From contig NZ_JAASRY010000002.1 of NCBI RefSeq assembly GCF_011761345.1, positions 310,001 through 374,000 of the forward strand: a stretch of DNA of 64,000 nucleotides, given 5' to 3'. The position numbers and the translations under genes were made by a program. Position 1 is the stretch's first letter. Every line of letters begins with the position of its first letter. The stretch comes from Thalassobacillus devorans (GTDB lineage Bacteria; Bacillota; Bacilli; Bacillales; Halobacillaceae). Of this stretch, positions 36,286 to 44,700 are shown piece after piece. The notes under the pieces were generated by a model. That model saw nothing but the letters and a program-made list of their open reading frames with translations. It had not been told where the DNA came from and did not search any database.

Positions 36286-37533
36286 GTGAAAAAATTACTG
36301 ACGATGTTATTGCTTAGTATCGCGCTGATATTGGCAGCATGTTCCGGTCAAACAGGAGGGGAGTCTGGGGGAGATGGTCCTGTTGAAATCACCTATTTAA
36401 AGCCAGGTGCCGATGATCCTGACACTAGGGAAAGAGTGCAAGATATCATTGACAGGTTCGAAGAAGAGAACCCGGATATCAAAGTGAAACTCGAAGCTGT
36501 AGGCTGGGATAATGCCTACCAGAAACTTGTTACAGGATTTAATGGTGGATCTTCACCAGATGTTTTTGCTGGGGGAAGCCGTTGGATGACTGCATTTGCA
36601 GATATGGGAGCCTTACTGCCTCTCACAGATATGGCCTCTGAAAAAATTAAAGAATATCCGGAAGCACTGCAACAATCTTCTCAGTATAAAGATGAAATTT
36701 ATGCTATCCCTCGTGCCTTTTCTGCACGTTCCTTGATTTATCGTACCGATTTAATTGAAGAGCCGCCGACTACATGGGAGGAGCTCGTTGAGACTGCAAA
36801 AACGGTGCAGGAAGAAAATGAAGGCATGTATGGTTTTGCAATTTCAGGAGCAGCCCATGTGTCCACGACTACTCAATATTTCAATTATCTCTTACAAAAT
36901 GGGGGAGAAGTCTTCGATGAAGAAGGAAATGTAACGATTAATTCACCGGAAGCCGTAGAAGCTTTGAAATACTATACTGATTTTTATACAGAACATAAAG
37001 TAGTTCCTAATCCGGTGGAGTATAACCGTGAACTTTTACCTGTGCTTTTCAAAGAAGGAAAGATTGCTATGTATGTAATTGGACCATGGGGAAAATCGTT
37101 AATGGGTGTTGATCCTGACAATGAAGATACCCCTTATGCATCAGCTCCATTACCAAAAGGCAAAAAGATGGCCAATATCCTGGTGTCCGATTCCATTTAT
37201 GTATCGGCTAAGACGGAACATCCGGAAGAATCATGGAAATTTATTGAGTTTCTTACTTCTCTTGAAGAACAGAAAGAGTTTGATAAAAGTAATGGTTCCC
37301 TACCGCTGTTAACAGAGGAAGCGAAAGATCCCTTCTTTAAAGAAGATCCTTACTTCTCGACTTTTGTTGACATGATTGAACATGGAGAGCCTCAGCCGAT
37401 GCCTGCCGTGTGGGAGCCGTTCCAGGATGTAATTACCACTGCTGTCCAACGGGCATTAGATGGGGAAGACCCTCAAACCGTACTGGATGATGCAGCAAAA
37501 GAAATCAAAGAACAAGAGCTTGAACCCAAATAA
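36286..37533 (+). CDS. Sugar ABC transporter substrate-binding lipoprotein (family 1)
   Basis: 415 residues; GTG start with AAGGAGATGGCAAAAG upstream. Signal peptide ends in the lipobox LAAC (Cys about residue 19), so the mature protein is lipid-anchored outside the membrane. The ITYLKPGADDPDTRE ... ENPDIKVKLEAVGWDNAYQKLV region and FAGGSRWMTAFADMGALLPLTD are typical of MalE-like binding proteins for oligosaccharides or glycosides. The two permease genes follow directly. Ligand unknown; the cluster content points to a modified or anhydro-sugar or glycoside. Confidence 0.92.
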   Translation: MKKLLTMLLLSIALILAACSGQTGGESGGDGPVEITYLKPGADDPDTRERVQDIIDRFEEENPDIKVKLEAVGWDNAYQKLVTGFNGGSSPDVFAGGSRWMTAFADMGALLPLTDMASEKIKEYPEALQQSSQYKDEIYAIPRAFSARSLIYRTDLIEEPPTTWEELVETAKTVQEENEGMYGFAISGAAHVSTTTQYFNYLLQNGGEVFDEEGNVTINSPEAVEALKYYTDFYTEHKVVPNPVEYNRELLPVLFKEGKIAMYVIGPWGKSLMGVDPDNEDTPYASAPLPKGKKMANILVSDSIYVSAKTEHPEESWKFIEFLTSLEEQKEFDKSNGSLPLLTEEAKDPFFKEDPYFSTFVDMIEHGEPQPMPAVWEPFQDVITTAVQRALDGEDPQTVLDDAAKEIKEQELEPK

Positions 37534-37586
37534 TAGGTGAATGAGGAGGTGGAGAACCTGCCTCCTCGATTTACGCCAGGAAAGGA

Positions 37587-38537
37587 GTGTTCAAGATTAC
37601 TTCTTACACCAAGGCAAGTGATACCAATATGGGTGTAAAGAAAAGAAGCATGCGATTCAATATATCGCCGGAAAAATCACCTTTCTTCTATTTACTTCCA
37701 TTAATCTTATTCATGCTAATCATGGTTGCTTATCCAATCGGAAGAATATTGTATATTTCATTGACCAGCAATATAATGACCCGACCTGATCTGGGTGTTC
37801 AATTTATTGGGTTAGAGAATTACGCCAACTTGTTCACTTCCATGGCATTTTGGGAAACCGTGGGCAGGACGGGGGCGTGGACTGCTTTATCAGTCGGAGG
37901 TAAGACAGCTATCGCTTTAGGAATAGCGTTATTGCTTGCCAGAGATATTGCTTTTAAACGCTTTTATTTGATTCTGCTGATGATCCCCTGGGTTACGCCA
38001 ATGGTAGTAGCTGCTGTAACCTGGCGCTGGATATTCGACGGCCAGTTCGGGATGCTGAACTATATTCTGATGCAGGTTAACATCCTTCAGGAGCCTTATG
38101 TTTTCCTAGGTCATAAAATGTCCGCGTTTATCGCTACGGCCATTACGGATATGTGGCTGGGTATCCCGTTTTTAGCGATGATGTTCCTTGCTGGACTCCA
38201 ATCGATTCCAGTGGAACTTCATGAATCGGCCAGTATGGATGGTGCCAGTAAACTGCAAAAGTTCATACACGTAACGCTGCCAATGATGAAGCCGATTATT
38301 CTGGTCGCTACTACGATGTCAGGGATTTGGACATTCAACTCATTCGGTGTCATCTGGCCAATGACCCATGGGGGTCCTGTTGATGCAACCCAGACACTAA
38401 TCGTACAGGCTTATAAATTATCATTCGGTTCTTTTGATTTAGGAATGGGTGCTGCAATTGCTGTAGTCATCTTCATTATTCTGACTATCTGTACAGTTTT
38501 ATACAAGCGACTATTAATGAGACAGGAAGAACTTTAA
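37587..38537 (+). CDS. Sugar ABC transporter permease (MalF/UgpA-like)
   Basis: Six predicted membrane helices and the cytoplasmic EAA loop ELHESASMDGASKLQKFIHVTLPMM, which docks the ATPase. The frame opens at a GTG (37587) that lies inside the SD AAAGGAG; the first plain ATG is 37629 with only a weak SD, and an ATT at 37596 has the best spacing. The true start is thus uncertain and the protein is 302-316 residues. It pairs with the next gene. No ATPase is encoded in the cluster; a shared MsmX-type ATPase elsewhere is expected. Confidence 0.9.
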   Translation: MFKITSYTKASDTNMGVKKRSMRFNISPEKSPFFYLLPLILFMLIMVAYPIGRILYISLTSNIMTRPDLGVQFIGLENYANLFTSMAFWETVGRTGAWTALSVGGKTAIALGIALLLARDIAFKRFYLILLMIPWVTPMVVAAVTWRWIFDGQFGMLNYILMQVNILQEPYVFLGHKMSAFIATAITDMWLGIPFLAMMFLAGLQSIPVELHESASMDGASKLQKFIHVTLPMMKPIILVATTMSGIWTFNSFGVIWPMTHGGPVDATQTLIVQAYKLSFGSFDLGMGAAIAVVIFIILTICTVLYKRLLMRQEEL

Positions 38538-38560
38538 ATAGAAAGGAGAGGTGAAGCCAA

Positions 38561-39391
38561 TTGAGTAAAAAATGGAGAAACCTCCCTACCCACATCGGGT
38601 TATGGGGGATATTCATTATCATGTTATTTCCGATTTGGATCATGTTGACCACCTCTTTACAGACTTATGAGGGTATTTTTAACTGGCCGCCGGAATGGTT
38701 TCCGGAAATCCCTCAGTGGAGCAACTACGTTAATGTGTGGGGCGGGGACTATCAGTTCAGTGCTCCCTTTTTCAATAGTTTAATCATTGCTTCTTCCACT
38801 GCCATCATCACAATTTTGCTGGCTTTTCCAGCTGCATATGGCATTTCCCGTTTTTCCTTTTTCGGCAGGAACAGCATGCTTTTCATTGTGCTCGTTACAC
38901 AAATGTTTTCCCCGATTGTTTTAATCGTTGGATTGTATCAATTAGCACAGAATTATAACTTATTAAACTCCTTATTTGGGGTAATTATCACGAACTGTGC
39001 TTTAACGCTGCCAATGGCAGTTTGGCTGCTTCATGGGTACTTGAAAAGTGTTCCAGAAACATTGGAGCAGGCAGCAGCAATGGATGGCTGTTCGCGAATG
39101 AAAGGGATCATCAAAATCGTCATGCCCCTGTCCGCCTCAGGAATTGCAATGGCTGGAATTTACGCCTTCATTATGGCCTGGAATGACTTGTTGATTCCGT
39201 TGATTTTCATATCTGATTCCCACTTAAGACCGATCAGCCTGGCATTGACTGATTTTGCGGGACAAAACATTGTCTACTGGCATCAGATGATGGCTGCCAG
39301 TGTTATCTCGACATTTCCGATTGCTGTAATGTTCAGTTTTGTCCAGAAGTATTTCATTAAAGGCTTCATGTCGGGAGCCATTAAAGAATAG
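38561..39391 (+). CDS. Sugar ABC transporter permease (MalG/UgpE-like)
   Basis: 276 residues; TTG start behind GAAAGGAGAGGTGAAGCCAA. Six membrane helices and the EAA loop ETLEQAAAMDGCSRMKGIIKIVMPLS. It forms the second half of the importer channel with the upstream permease. The short C-terminus is usual for MalG-type proteins. Confidence 0.93.
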   Translation: MSKKWRNLPTHIGLWGIFIIMLFPIWIMLTTSLQTYEGIFNWPPEWFPEIPQWSNYVNVWGGDYQFSAPFFNSLIIASSTAIITILLAFPAAYGISRFSFFGRNSMLFIVLVTQMFSPIVLIVGLYQLAQNYNLLNSLFGVIITNCALTLPMAVWLLHGYLKSVPETLEQAAAMDGCSRMKGIIKIVMPLSASGIAMAGIYAFIMAWNDLLIPLIFISDSHLRPISLALTDFAGQNIVYWHQMMAASVISTFPIAVMFSFVQKYFIKGFMSGAIKE

Positions 39392-39407
39392 AAAGGAGAG
39401 GTAAAGT

Positions 39408-40427
39408 ATGATAAGGGTATTATTACTTGGTGCAGGAACGATGGGAACTGTACATGCTGAGGCATACAGCAGCCTGGATAACGTTGAAATCGCAGGGATT
39501 GTGGATATCAGGAAGGAACATGCTGATCAACTGGCTGCTAAAGTAGGTACAAGCCCATTCTATTCCTACGAGGAGGCGCTGGCACAGCTTGAAGATGTTG
39601 ATGTTATTGATATTTGTCTGCCAACCTATTTGCATAAAGAGTATGCCATGAAAGCTGCTGACCAAGTGAAGAATGTCATCTGCGAAAAGCCGCTGGCCAG
39701 AAGTTCCGAGGAAGCTCGTGAAATGATCGATTACTGTCACAAACAAGAAGTAAGGTTGTTTGTCGGTCATGTTGTCCGTTTTTTCCAGGAGTACAACCGA
39801 ATTAAGGATACTATAGAAGCAGGAAAGATAGGAAAACCTGCAGTAGTGCGGACAACCAGAGGCGGCACTTTTCCAAAAGCTTGGAAAAACTGGTATGGAG
39901 ATTTTGCAAAAAGCGGCGGTCTGATTTTGGACTTGCTCTTGCACGACTTTGACTATCTGCGTTCTTGTTTTGGAGAAGTAGAGCGGGTGTTTGCTAAAAA
40001 AATTGCAAGAAAAGATGCTGATGAGCTGAGCATCGACTATGCACTTGTCACGTTACGTTTTAAAAGCGGGGTTCTGGCACACCTGGAAGGAACTTGGGCA
40101 CATCAAGGCTTTTCTTCCGGAATTGAAGTGGCCGGAACAGAAGGCATTATCGATTATAACAGTGCCAAAAACAGCCCTTTGAAGCATGTTTCCAGAGAAA
40201 AAGAAGCAGGAAGTGCAGGTGTGGAAGTCCCTGAAAGCCCTCTCGCTTCGAACCCTTATCGTGAAGAATTGAAGCATTTCATCGCTTGTATCAGTAATGG
40301 GAACGAACCGCTTGTCACTGCAGACGATGGATATCAGGCGATCAAAATTGCAAAAGCCGCCCAGCAGTCCTGTGATACAGGAAAGCCTGTCGCTATAAAT
40401 GAACTGATGGAGGTGGATGTACGATGA
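39408..40427 (+). CDS. Gfo/Idh/MocA family NAD(P)-dependent oxidoreductase 1
   Basis: 339 residues. N-terminal Rossmann motif LLLGAGTMGTVHAEAY, the family CEKPLAR loop (Lys of EKP is the likely catalytic base) and a C-terminal alpha/beta substrate domain containing GGLILDLLLHDFDYLR (family DxxxHD/HxxD active site His). Family members oxidise or reduce sugars and inositols, often at C3. It is 17 bases after the permease gene and overlaps the next oxidoreductase. Substrate unknown. Confidence 0.92.
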   Translation: MIRVLLLGAGTMGTVHAEAYSSLDNVEIAGIVDIRKEHADQLAAKVGTSPFYSYEEALAQLEDVDVIDICLPTYLHKEYAMKAADQVKNVICEKPLARSSEEAREMIDYCHKQEVRLFVGHVVRFFQEYNRIKDTIEAGKIGKPAVVRTTRGGTFPKAWKNWYGDFAKSGGLILDLLLHDFDYLRSCFGEVERVFAKKIARKDADELSIDYALVTLRFKSGVLAHLEGTWAHQGFSSGIEVAGTEGIIDYNSAKNSPLKHVSREKEAGSAGVEVPESPLASNPYREELKHFIACISNGNEPLVTADDGYQAIKIAKAAQQSCDTGKPVAINELMEVDVR

Positions 40428-41398
40428 AAATAGGAATCATAAGCTTTGCCCATGGGCATGCCTACAGCTACGCTGATGCAATAAAGAAACATAGTGATTT
40501 AGAACTTGCTGGTGTCTTTGATGAAGATGCGGTCCGCGGAAGGAAGGCAGCAGAGGCCTATCAAACTACTTTTTATGAAAGTTATGACGATCTTCTGGCA
40601 ACGGATATCAGTTCAGTCATCGTGACATCTGAGAATGTAAAGCATAAGGAGCATGTCGTTGCAGCAGCAGATGCCAAAAAGAATATACTATGCGAAAAGC
40701 CGATTGCCACTACGGTAGAGGATGCTAAGGTGATGATCGAAAGCTGCCGGAAGAACGATGTTTTCTTCCAAATCGCTTTTCCTGTTCGGTACAATACGCC
40801 TGTCAAACGAGCGAAAGAGCTGATTGAAACTGGTAAACTAGGCAGGGTATTGGCTGTGAAAGGAACGAATCGTGGGACGAACCCCGGTGGATGGTTTATC
40901 GATAAGGAATTGTCTGGCGGGGGAGCGGTCATGGATCATACCGTCCATGTTGTCGACTTGCTTCGCTGGTTCATGGACACGGAAGTGACAGATGTGTACG
41001 CCGAATATGACAATCTCGTTTCAGGTGGCAAGATTGACGATAGCGGCATCCTGACGATGACGTTGGAAAACGGGGTGTTTGCAACGCTTGATTGCAGCTG
41101 GTCCAGAAACGATGCTTACCCCACATGGGGCGATGTGACGCTTGAAGTCATTGGTACAGAAGGTACGTTGACCGTCGATGCCTTCGATCAAAAAGTCAAT
41201 GTCTATAGTGATAAGGAAGGCGTCAATTGGGATTTTTGGGGCGATGATATGGACGAAAGCTTGATTCGCGATTTTAAAGAATCCATTAAAGAAGGCAGGA
41301 AACCCTCAATCACTGGAACAGATGGCCTGAAAGCATTAGAAGTGGCACTCTCTGCCTATCAATCCGGAGAGCAAAAGCAGACGGTAACTAATGGGTAA
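40424..41398 (+). CDS. Gfo/Idh/MocA family oxidoreductase 2, with atypical N-terminal motif
   Basis: 324 residues. The first strand and loop read GIISFAHGHAYSYADAI in place of GxGxxG, so the dinucleotide loop is unusual, but the CEKPIATT loop and GGAVMDHTVHVVDLLRW active-site block are intact. TNRGTNPGGWF lies between them. It overlaps gene 1 by 4 bases (ATGA). The changed loop may mean a different cofactor position, a tightly bound cofactor, or a different role, e.g. the reductive step of a redox-neutral pathway. Confidence 0.9.
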   Translation: MKIGIISFAHGHAYSYADAIKKHSDLELAGVFDEDAVRGRKAAEAYQTTFYESYDDLLATDISSVIVTSENVKHKEHVVAAADAKKNILCEKPIATTVEDAKVMIESCRKNDVFFQIAFPVRYNTPVKRAKELIETGKLGRVLAVKGTNRGTNPGGWFIDKELSGGGAVMDHTVHVVDLLRWFMDTEVTDVYAEYDNLVSGGKIDDSGILTMTLENGVFATLDCSWSRNDAYPTWGDVTLEVIGTEGTLTVDAFDQKVNVYSDKEGVNWDFWGDDMDESLIRDFKESIKEGRKPSITGTDGLKALEVALSAYQSGEQKQTVTNG

Positions 41399-41410
41399 GG
41401 TTGTGTTGAT

Positions 41411-42382
41411 ATGTTTAACATAGCAATCATTGGAGCTGGCAATATAGCGACGATGCACACAACAGCTTATCAAAAGATGAAAGACGTCAGGATTAAGACC
41501 ATAGTGGATGTCGATGTGGAGCGAGCAAAAATAATGGCGGAAAATGTTGATTGTAAAGCAACGGCTAATATCGACGAAGTTTTACATGATCCGGAAATTG
41601 AAGCGGTTGATATCTGTCTTCCCAACTTTCTACATTTAGAAACGGTTATGAAAGCAGCGGAAGCAGGGAAGCACATCATTTGCGAAAAACCGGCTGCTTT
41701 AACTGTGGAAGATGCTGAGAAAATGTTTGATATTTGCCGAAAAAATAATGTCGTACTTTATATCGCACAGGTTTGCCGTTTCATGACTGCTTACCAGGAA
41801 ATTCATCATGTCCTGGAGGAAAAAGACGTGGGTGACCCTAAGTTAGTGCGACTATCCAGGTCGGTTCACTATCCGATGCTAGTCGGCCAGGAATGGTATA
41901 AGGATGAAAGCAAAAGCGGGGGACTGTTTCTCGATTTTGTGATTCATGATTTAGATTTTATTGTCTGGAATTTCGGAAAGCCTGAAATCATTTCCAGTCA
42001 GCTTATTTCTGAAGAGAAGTTAAAAGGCATCATAATTAATCTAAAAGTGGACGGTGGTCCAATGATAACCGTGAATGGGGTCTGGACAAGTATCGATCAA
42101 GGCGGGTTGCATCAGCGGGTGGAAATAGACGGAACTAATGGCTTTGTACATTATGATAATAGAAATGAACTTCCTTTTGTCTTTAAGAATACTTCAGGGA
42201 AATCAAGAATGCTGTCCAAAGAAACTTTGTGTAATGATCCTTTCTATCGTGAGCTCAGGCATTTCATTAATTGTTTTCGTGGAACAGAGCAGCCACTCAT
42301 CACTGATAAGGAAGTGATCCAAACACTGGAGACAGCTATCGAAGCAAGGGAGATTGCACGGGAAAAGGGGCTGAATGAATGA
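41411..42382 (+). CDS. Gfo/Idh/MocA family oxidoreductase 3
   Basis: 323 residues. Rossmann motif AIIGAGNIATMHTTAY, EKP loop CEKPAALT and active-site block GGLFLDFVIHDLDFIVW. It differs strongly from the two upstream paralogues, so it is not a recent duplicate. It overlaps the following TIM-barrel gene by 4 bases. Three such enzymes in one operon suggest separate oxidation and reduction steps on one sugar skeleton, or several related substrates. Confidence 0.92.
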   Translation: MFNIAIIGAGNIATMHTTAYQKMKDVRIKTIVDVDVERAKIMAENVDCKATANIDEVLHDPEIEAVDICLPNFLHLETVMKAAEAGKHIICEKPAALTVEDAEKMFDICRKNNVVLYIAQVCRFMTAYQEIHHVLEEKDVGDPKLVRLSRSVHYPMLVGQEWYKDESKSGGLFLDFVIHDLDFIVWNFGKPEIISSQLISEEKLKGIIINLKVDGGPMITVNGVWTSIDQGGLHQRVEIDGTNGFVHYDNRNELPFVFKNTSGKSRMLSKETLCNDPFYRELRHFINCFRGTEQPLITDKEVIQTLETAIEAREIAREKGLNE

Positions 42383-43206
42383 AAAAAGGAATAAATGCCT
42401 GGTGTTTTCCAGAAGATTGGGACGCTGAAAAGCTATTCAGAACCGCAAAAGAACTGGGTTTTCGTGGCATGGAGTTGAATGTCGAAGAAAAAGAAGGCTC
42501 CATATTTACGCTTGATACCACTGAAGAAGAAATAAGGCGTGTAACAGAAACAGCAAGCAAATACGGGATTGAAATATTTAGTATCTCTACAGCAATGCTC
42601 TGGAAATGCCCGTTGACATCTGAAAACAGAGACACGAGGCAAAAAGGGATAGATATCGTTGAAAAGATGGTGGAGATTGCCAGTCAGTGTCGAGCAGAAA
42701 CAGTCCTTGTGGTACCGGGGTTAGTGACAGAAGATGTATCTTATGACGCAGCCTATAAGCGGGCAATAGAAGCGATAAAGAGATTATCTGAATCAGCAGA
42801 GGAAAAGAAGGTTACCATTGGTATAGAAAATGTATGGAATAAGTTTTTGTTAAGTCCAATGGAAATGAGGGGATTTATAGAAGCTATCGACTCACCTTTG
42901 GTCGGAGTTTATCTCGATATCGGGAACCTGGTTCATTCCGGGTATCCAGAACAGTGGATTCACCTGCTTTCTGATCAATTAGCGAGTGTTCATATTAAGG
43001 ATTTTAAAGGAACCGTCGGAAATATCGATGGTTTTGTTCCATTATTAGCTGGGGATATTGATTGGATGAACGTGGCTGAGGCCCTTAAGACAAATGGTTA
43101 TAGCGGATATATTGCTCCGGAAATACCACCTCATCCCCATCATCCCGAAGTACTATTGAAAGCAACTTCAGAGATTATGGATCATTTTTTCCATTCTATT
43201 AGTTAA
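42379..43206 (+). CDS. Sugar phosphate isomerase/epimerase-like TIM barrel (AP_endonuc_2 family)
   Basis: 275 residues. Metal ligands typical of the xylose isomerase-like barrel are visible: Glu in IGIENVWNKF, Asp in VYLDIGNLVHSG, His in VHIKDFKG and Glu in APEIPPHP. N-terminal KKGINAWCFPEDW begins the barrel. Members act as isomerases, epimerases, dehydratases, or as beta-eliminating hydrolases of 3-keto-glycosides. The last role fits the neighbours (three Gfo/Idh enzymes), but this is inference. Confidence 0.88.
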   Translation: MKKGINAWCFPEDWDAEKLFRTAKELGFRGMELNVEEKEGSIFTLDTTEEEIRRVTETASKYGIEIFSISTAMLWKCPLTSENRDTRQKGIDIVEKMVEIASQCRAETVLVVPGLVTEDVSYDAAYKRAIEAIKRLSESAEEKKVTIGIENVWNKFLLSPMEMRGFIEAIDSPLVGVYLDIGNLVHSGYPEQWIHLLSDQLASVHIKDFKGTVGNIDGFVPLLAGDIDWMNVAEALKTNGYSGYIAPEIPPHPHHPEVLLKATSEIMDHFFHSIS

Positions 43207-43219
43207 ATAAGGAGAGAAA

Positions 43220-44206
43220 ATGATGGCAGTTAGCAGAGATGTAGCAATTGGAATCGATTTAGGCGGCACGAAAATCCTTACAGCTCTTATTGATGAAAAA
43301 GGAAGTATTTTAACTGAGGTTGAACTGGAAACATTAGCACCTGAGGGGCCAGAGGCAATTTATGACCAAGTGGTGTCCTCTATCTATCGTCTTATAGATG
43401 AAAGAAACTTGGATGAAAGCAGAATCCTGGGAATCGGCATCGCGACCGCCGGGGTAATAGATACGCTTAACAAAGAAGTGATCTTTGCCAACAATCTAGG
43501 GTGGGAAAACATTCCGGTAGGAAGCCTGCTGGAAAAGGAATTCTCCCTGCCTGTCCATATTGTCAATGATGCTAATGCAGCTGCTATCGCCGAGAGTATA
43601 TGGGGAGCCGGAAAAGGTTCAGAGAATCTCGTTTATATCACAGTAAGTACAGGGATAGGAGCGGGCATTATAAGTGACGGGCGCCTGATTACCGGTGAAG
43701 GAGGAAGTGCAGGGGAGTTTGGGCACATTTCGATCGATGCAAATGGGGAAGCGTGCGGGTGCGGCAATATCGGATGTCTGGAAAATCTGGCATCAGGAAG
43801 TGCTATAGCGAAAACCGCTCAACATAGACTTAAAATGGGGGCAAAAAGTGATTTTTTTACTTCACCGGCTAAAGTTTCTGCTGAAAAGTTGGGAAAAGCT
43901 GCTCAGGGAGGGGACTCATTTTCCCTTGATATATTAAAAGAAGCGGCCGTGTCCATCGGTGTCGGTGTAACCAGCCTGGTCCATCTGCTAAATACGGAAG
44001 TCATCGTATTTGGAGGTGGGGTCATGAATCTATCAGAAATTTTGCTGCCAGAAATCAAAAAGACAGTGGCCCAGCGGGGACTACCGAGCATGACTAAAAA
44101 TATAAACATAGTAAAATCGACACTTGGAGTCAATGCCGGGGTGTTAGGAGCAGTTGGATACTACTTTGAACCAAGTGGCAAGGCGTTAGCTGCTTTTGAA
44201 AAGTAA
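43220..44206 (+). CDS. ROK-family sugar kinase, glucokinase-like
   Basis: 328 residues, without HTH. The ATP phosphate motif is GIDLGGTKILTALID, the ROK signature STGIGAGIISDGRLITGEGGSAGEFGH carries the catalytic Glu/His pair (GExGH), and the zinc site CGCGNIGCLE is intact. VNDANAAAIAE contains the catalytic Asp. These features match glucokinases of Bacillaceae. As the last gene of the operon it would phosphorylate the hexose released by the oxidoreductase/isomerase steps. SD AATAAGGAGAGAAA. A terminator follows. Confidence 0.92.
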   Translation: MMAVSRDVAIGIDLGGTKILTALIDEKGSILTEVELETLAPEGPEAIYDQVVSSIYRLIDERNLDESRILGIGIATAGVIDTLNKEVIFANNLGWENIPVGSLLEKEFSLPVHIVNDANAAAIAESIWGAGKGSENLVYITVSTGIGAGIISDGRLITGEGGSAGEFGHISIDANGEACGCGNIGCLENLASGSAIAKTAQHRLKMGAKSDFFTSPAKVSAEKLGKAAQGGDSFSLDILKEAAVSIGVGVTSLVHLLNTEVIVFGGGVMNLSEILLPEIKKTVAQRGLPSMTKNINIVKSTLGVNAGVLGAVGYYFEPSGKALAAFEK

Positions 44207-44236
44207 AGAGAAGATAGAATAATAGATGTAGCACCT

Positions 44237-44268
44237 AAAGCAGCCCTCCCATTTGGGAAGGTTGCTTT
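44237..44268 (+). terminator. Terminator of the oxidoreductase operon
   Basis: AAAGCAGCC / GGTTGCTTT with inner CCC/GGG pairs. The T run is short, so efficiency may be modest. Confidence 0.7.
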
Positions 44269-44276
44269 ACGTATGA

Positions 44277-44520
44277 TTAGCTTTTATCCATAAAAATAAA
44301 AACTTTCTTTTCTCTATCCAGCTTCTCGTTCTTTTCCAGCATTAAAAAGTGATCGCTGTTAAGGAAGAGGAAAACAAAAAAATCCGGCCTATCGGAACTT
44401 TTGTTTAAGCGGCTGGATATCATAGTCGTTATAGAGTTCTGCCTTATTGCGATACTTCATTAGGATAGCCTTTTTATTTTTCCAAGTAACCTGAGAAACT
44501 ACAATTAAAACCCTCCTTTT
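44277..44520 (-). pseudogene. Possible minus-strand gene remnants in the intergenic region
   Basis: Two open minus-strand fragments are visible. One ends at 44277 and reads ...FLNSDHFLMLEKNEKLDREK..., which looks like the C-terminus of an alpha/beta-hydrolase (SDH with the catalytic His), but it has no start or body. The other ends at 44389, has a strong SD-like AAAGGAGGG at 44511-44519, and reads ...MKYRNKAELYNDYDIQPL...; it lacks a normal start at SD distance. Both are short, so decayed genes or chance are possible. Confidence 0.25.
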
Positions 44521-44585
44521 TTATAACGACCACTACGCTAACCTATCTATTATATTTAATTTTCTGAAAAAATCAGTTGAAACCA

Positions 44586-44614
44586 TTGACAAACACAAAC
44601 AGTATACATACAAT
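44586..44614 (+). promoter_or_regulatory. Promoter of the galacturonate operon
   Basis: TTGACA, 17-bp spacer, TACAAT. The predicted start point falls within operator 1. Confidence 0.8.
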
Positions 44615-44617
44615 TAT

Positions 44618-44635
44618 AATAACAACGTTGTTATT
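44618..44635. promoter_or_regulatory. Operator 1 of the uxa operon
   Basis: AATAACAACGTTGTTATT is a perfect 18-bp palindrome at the predicted transcription start, well placed for repression. Confidence 0.85.
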
Positions 44636-44658
44636 ACGAGGTTTTATTTTTACTTTTA

Positions 44659-44676
44659 AATAACAACGTTGTTATA
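44659..44676. promoter_or_regulatory. Operator 2 of the uxa operon
   Basis: AATAACAACGTTGTTATA, 17 of 18 bases as operator 1, centred 41 bp downstream (about four helical turns). Confidence 0.85.
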
Positions 44677-44700
44677 TTGCTCGTCTAAGGAGTGGAATTA

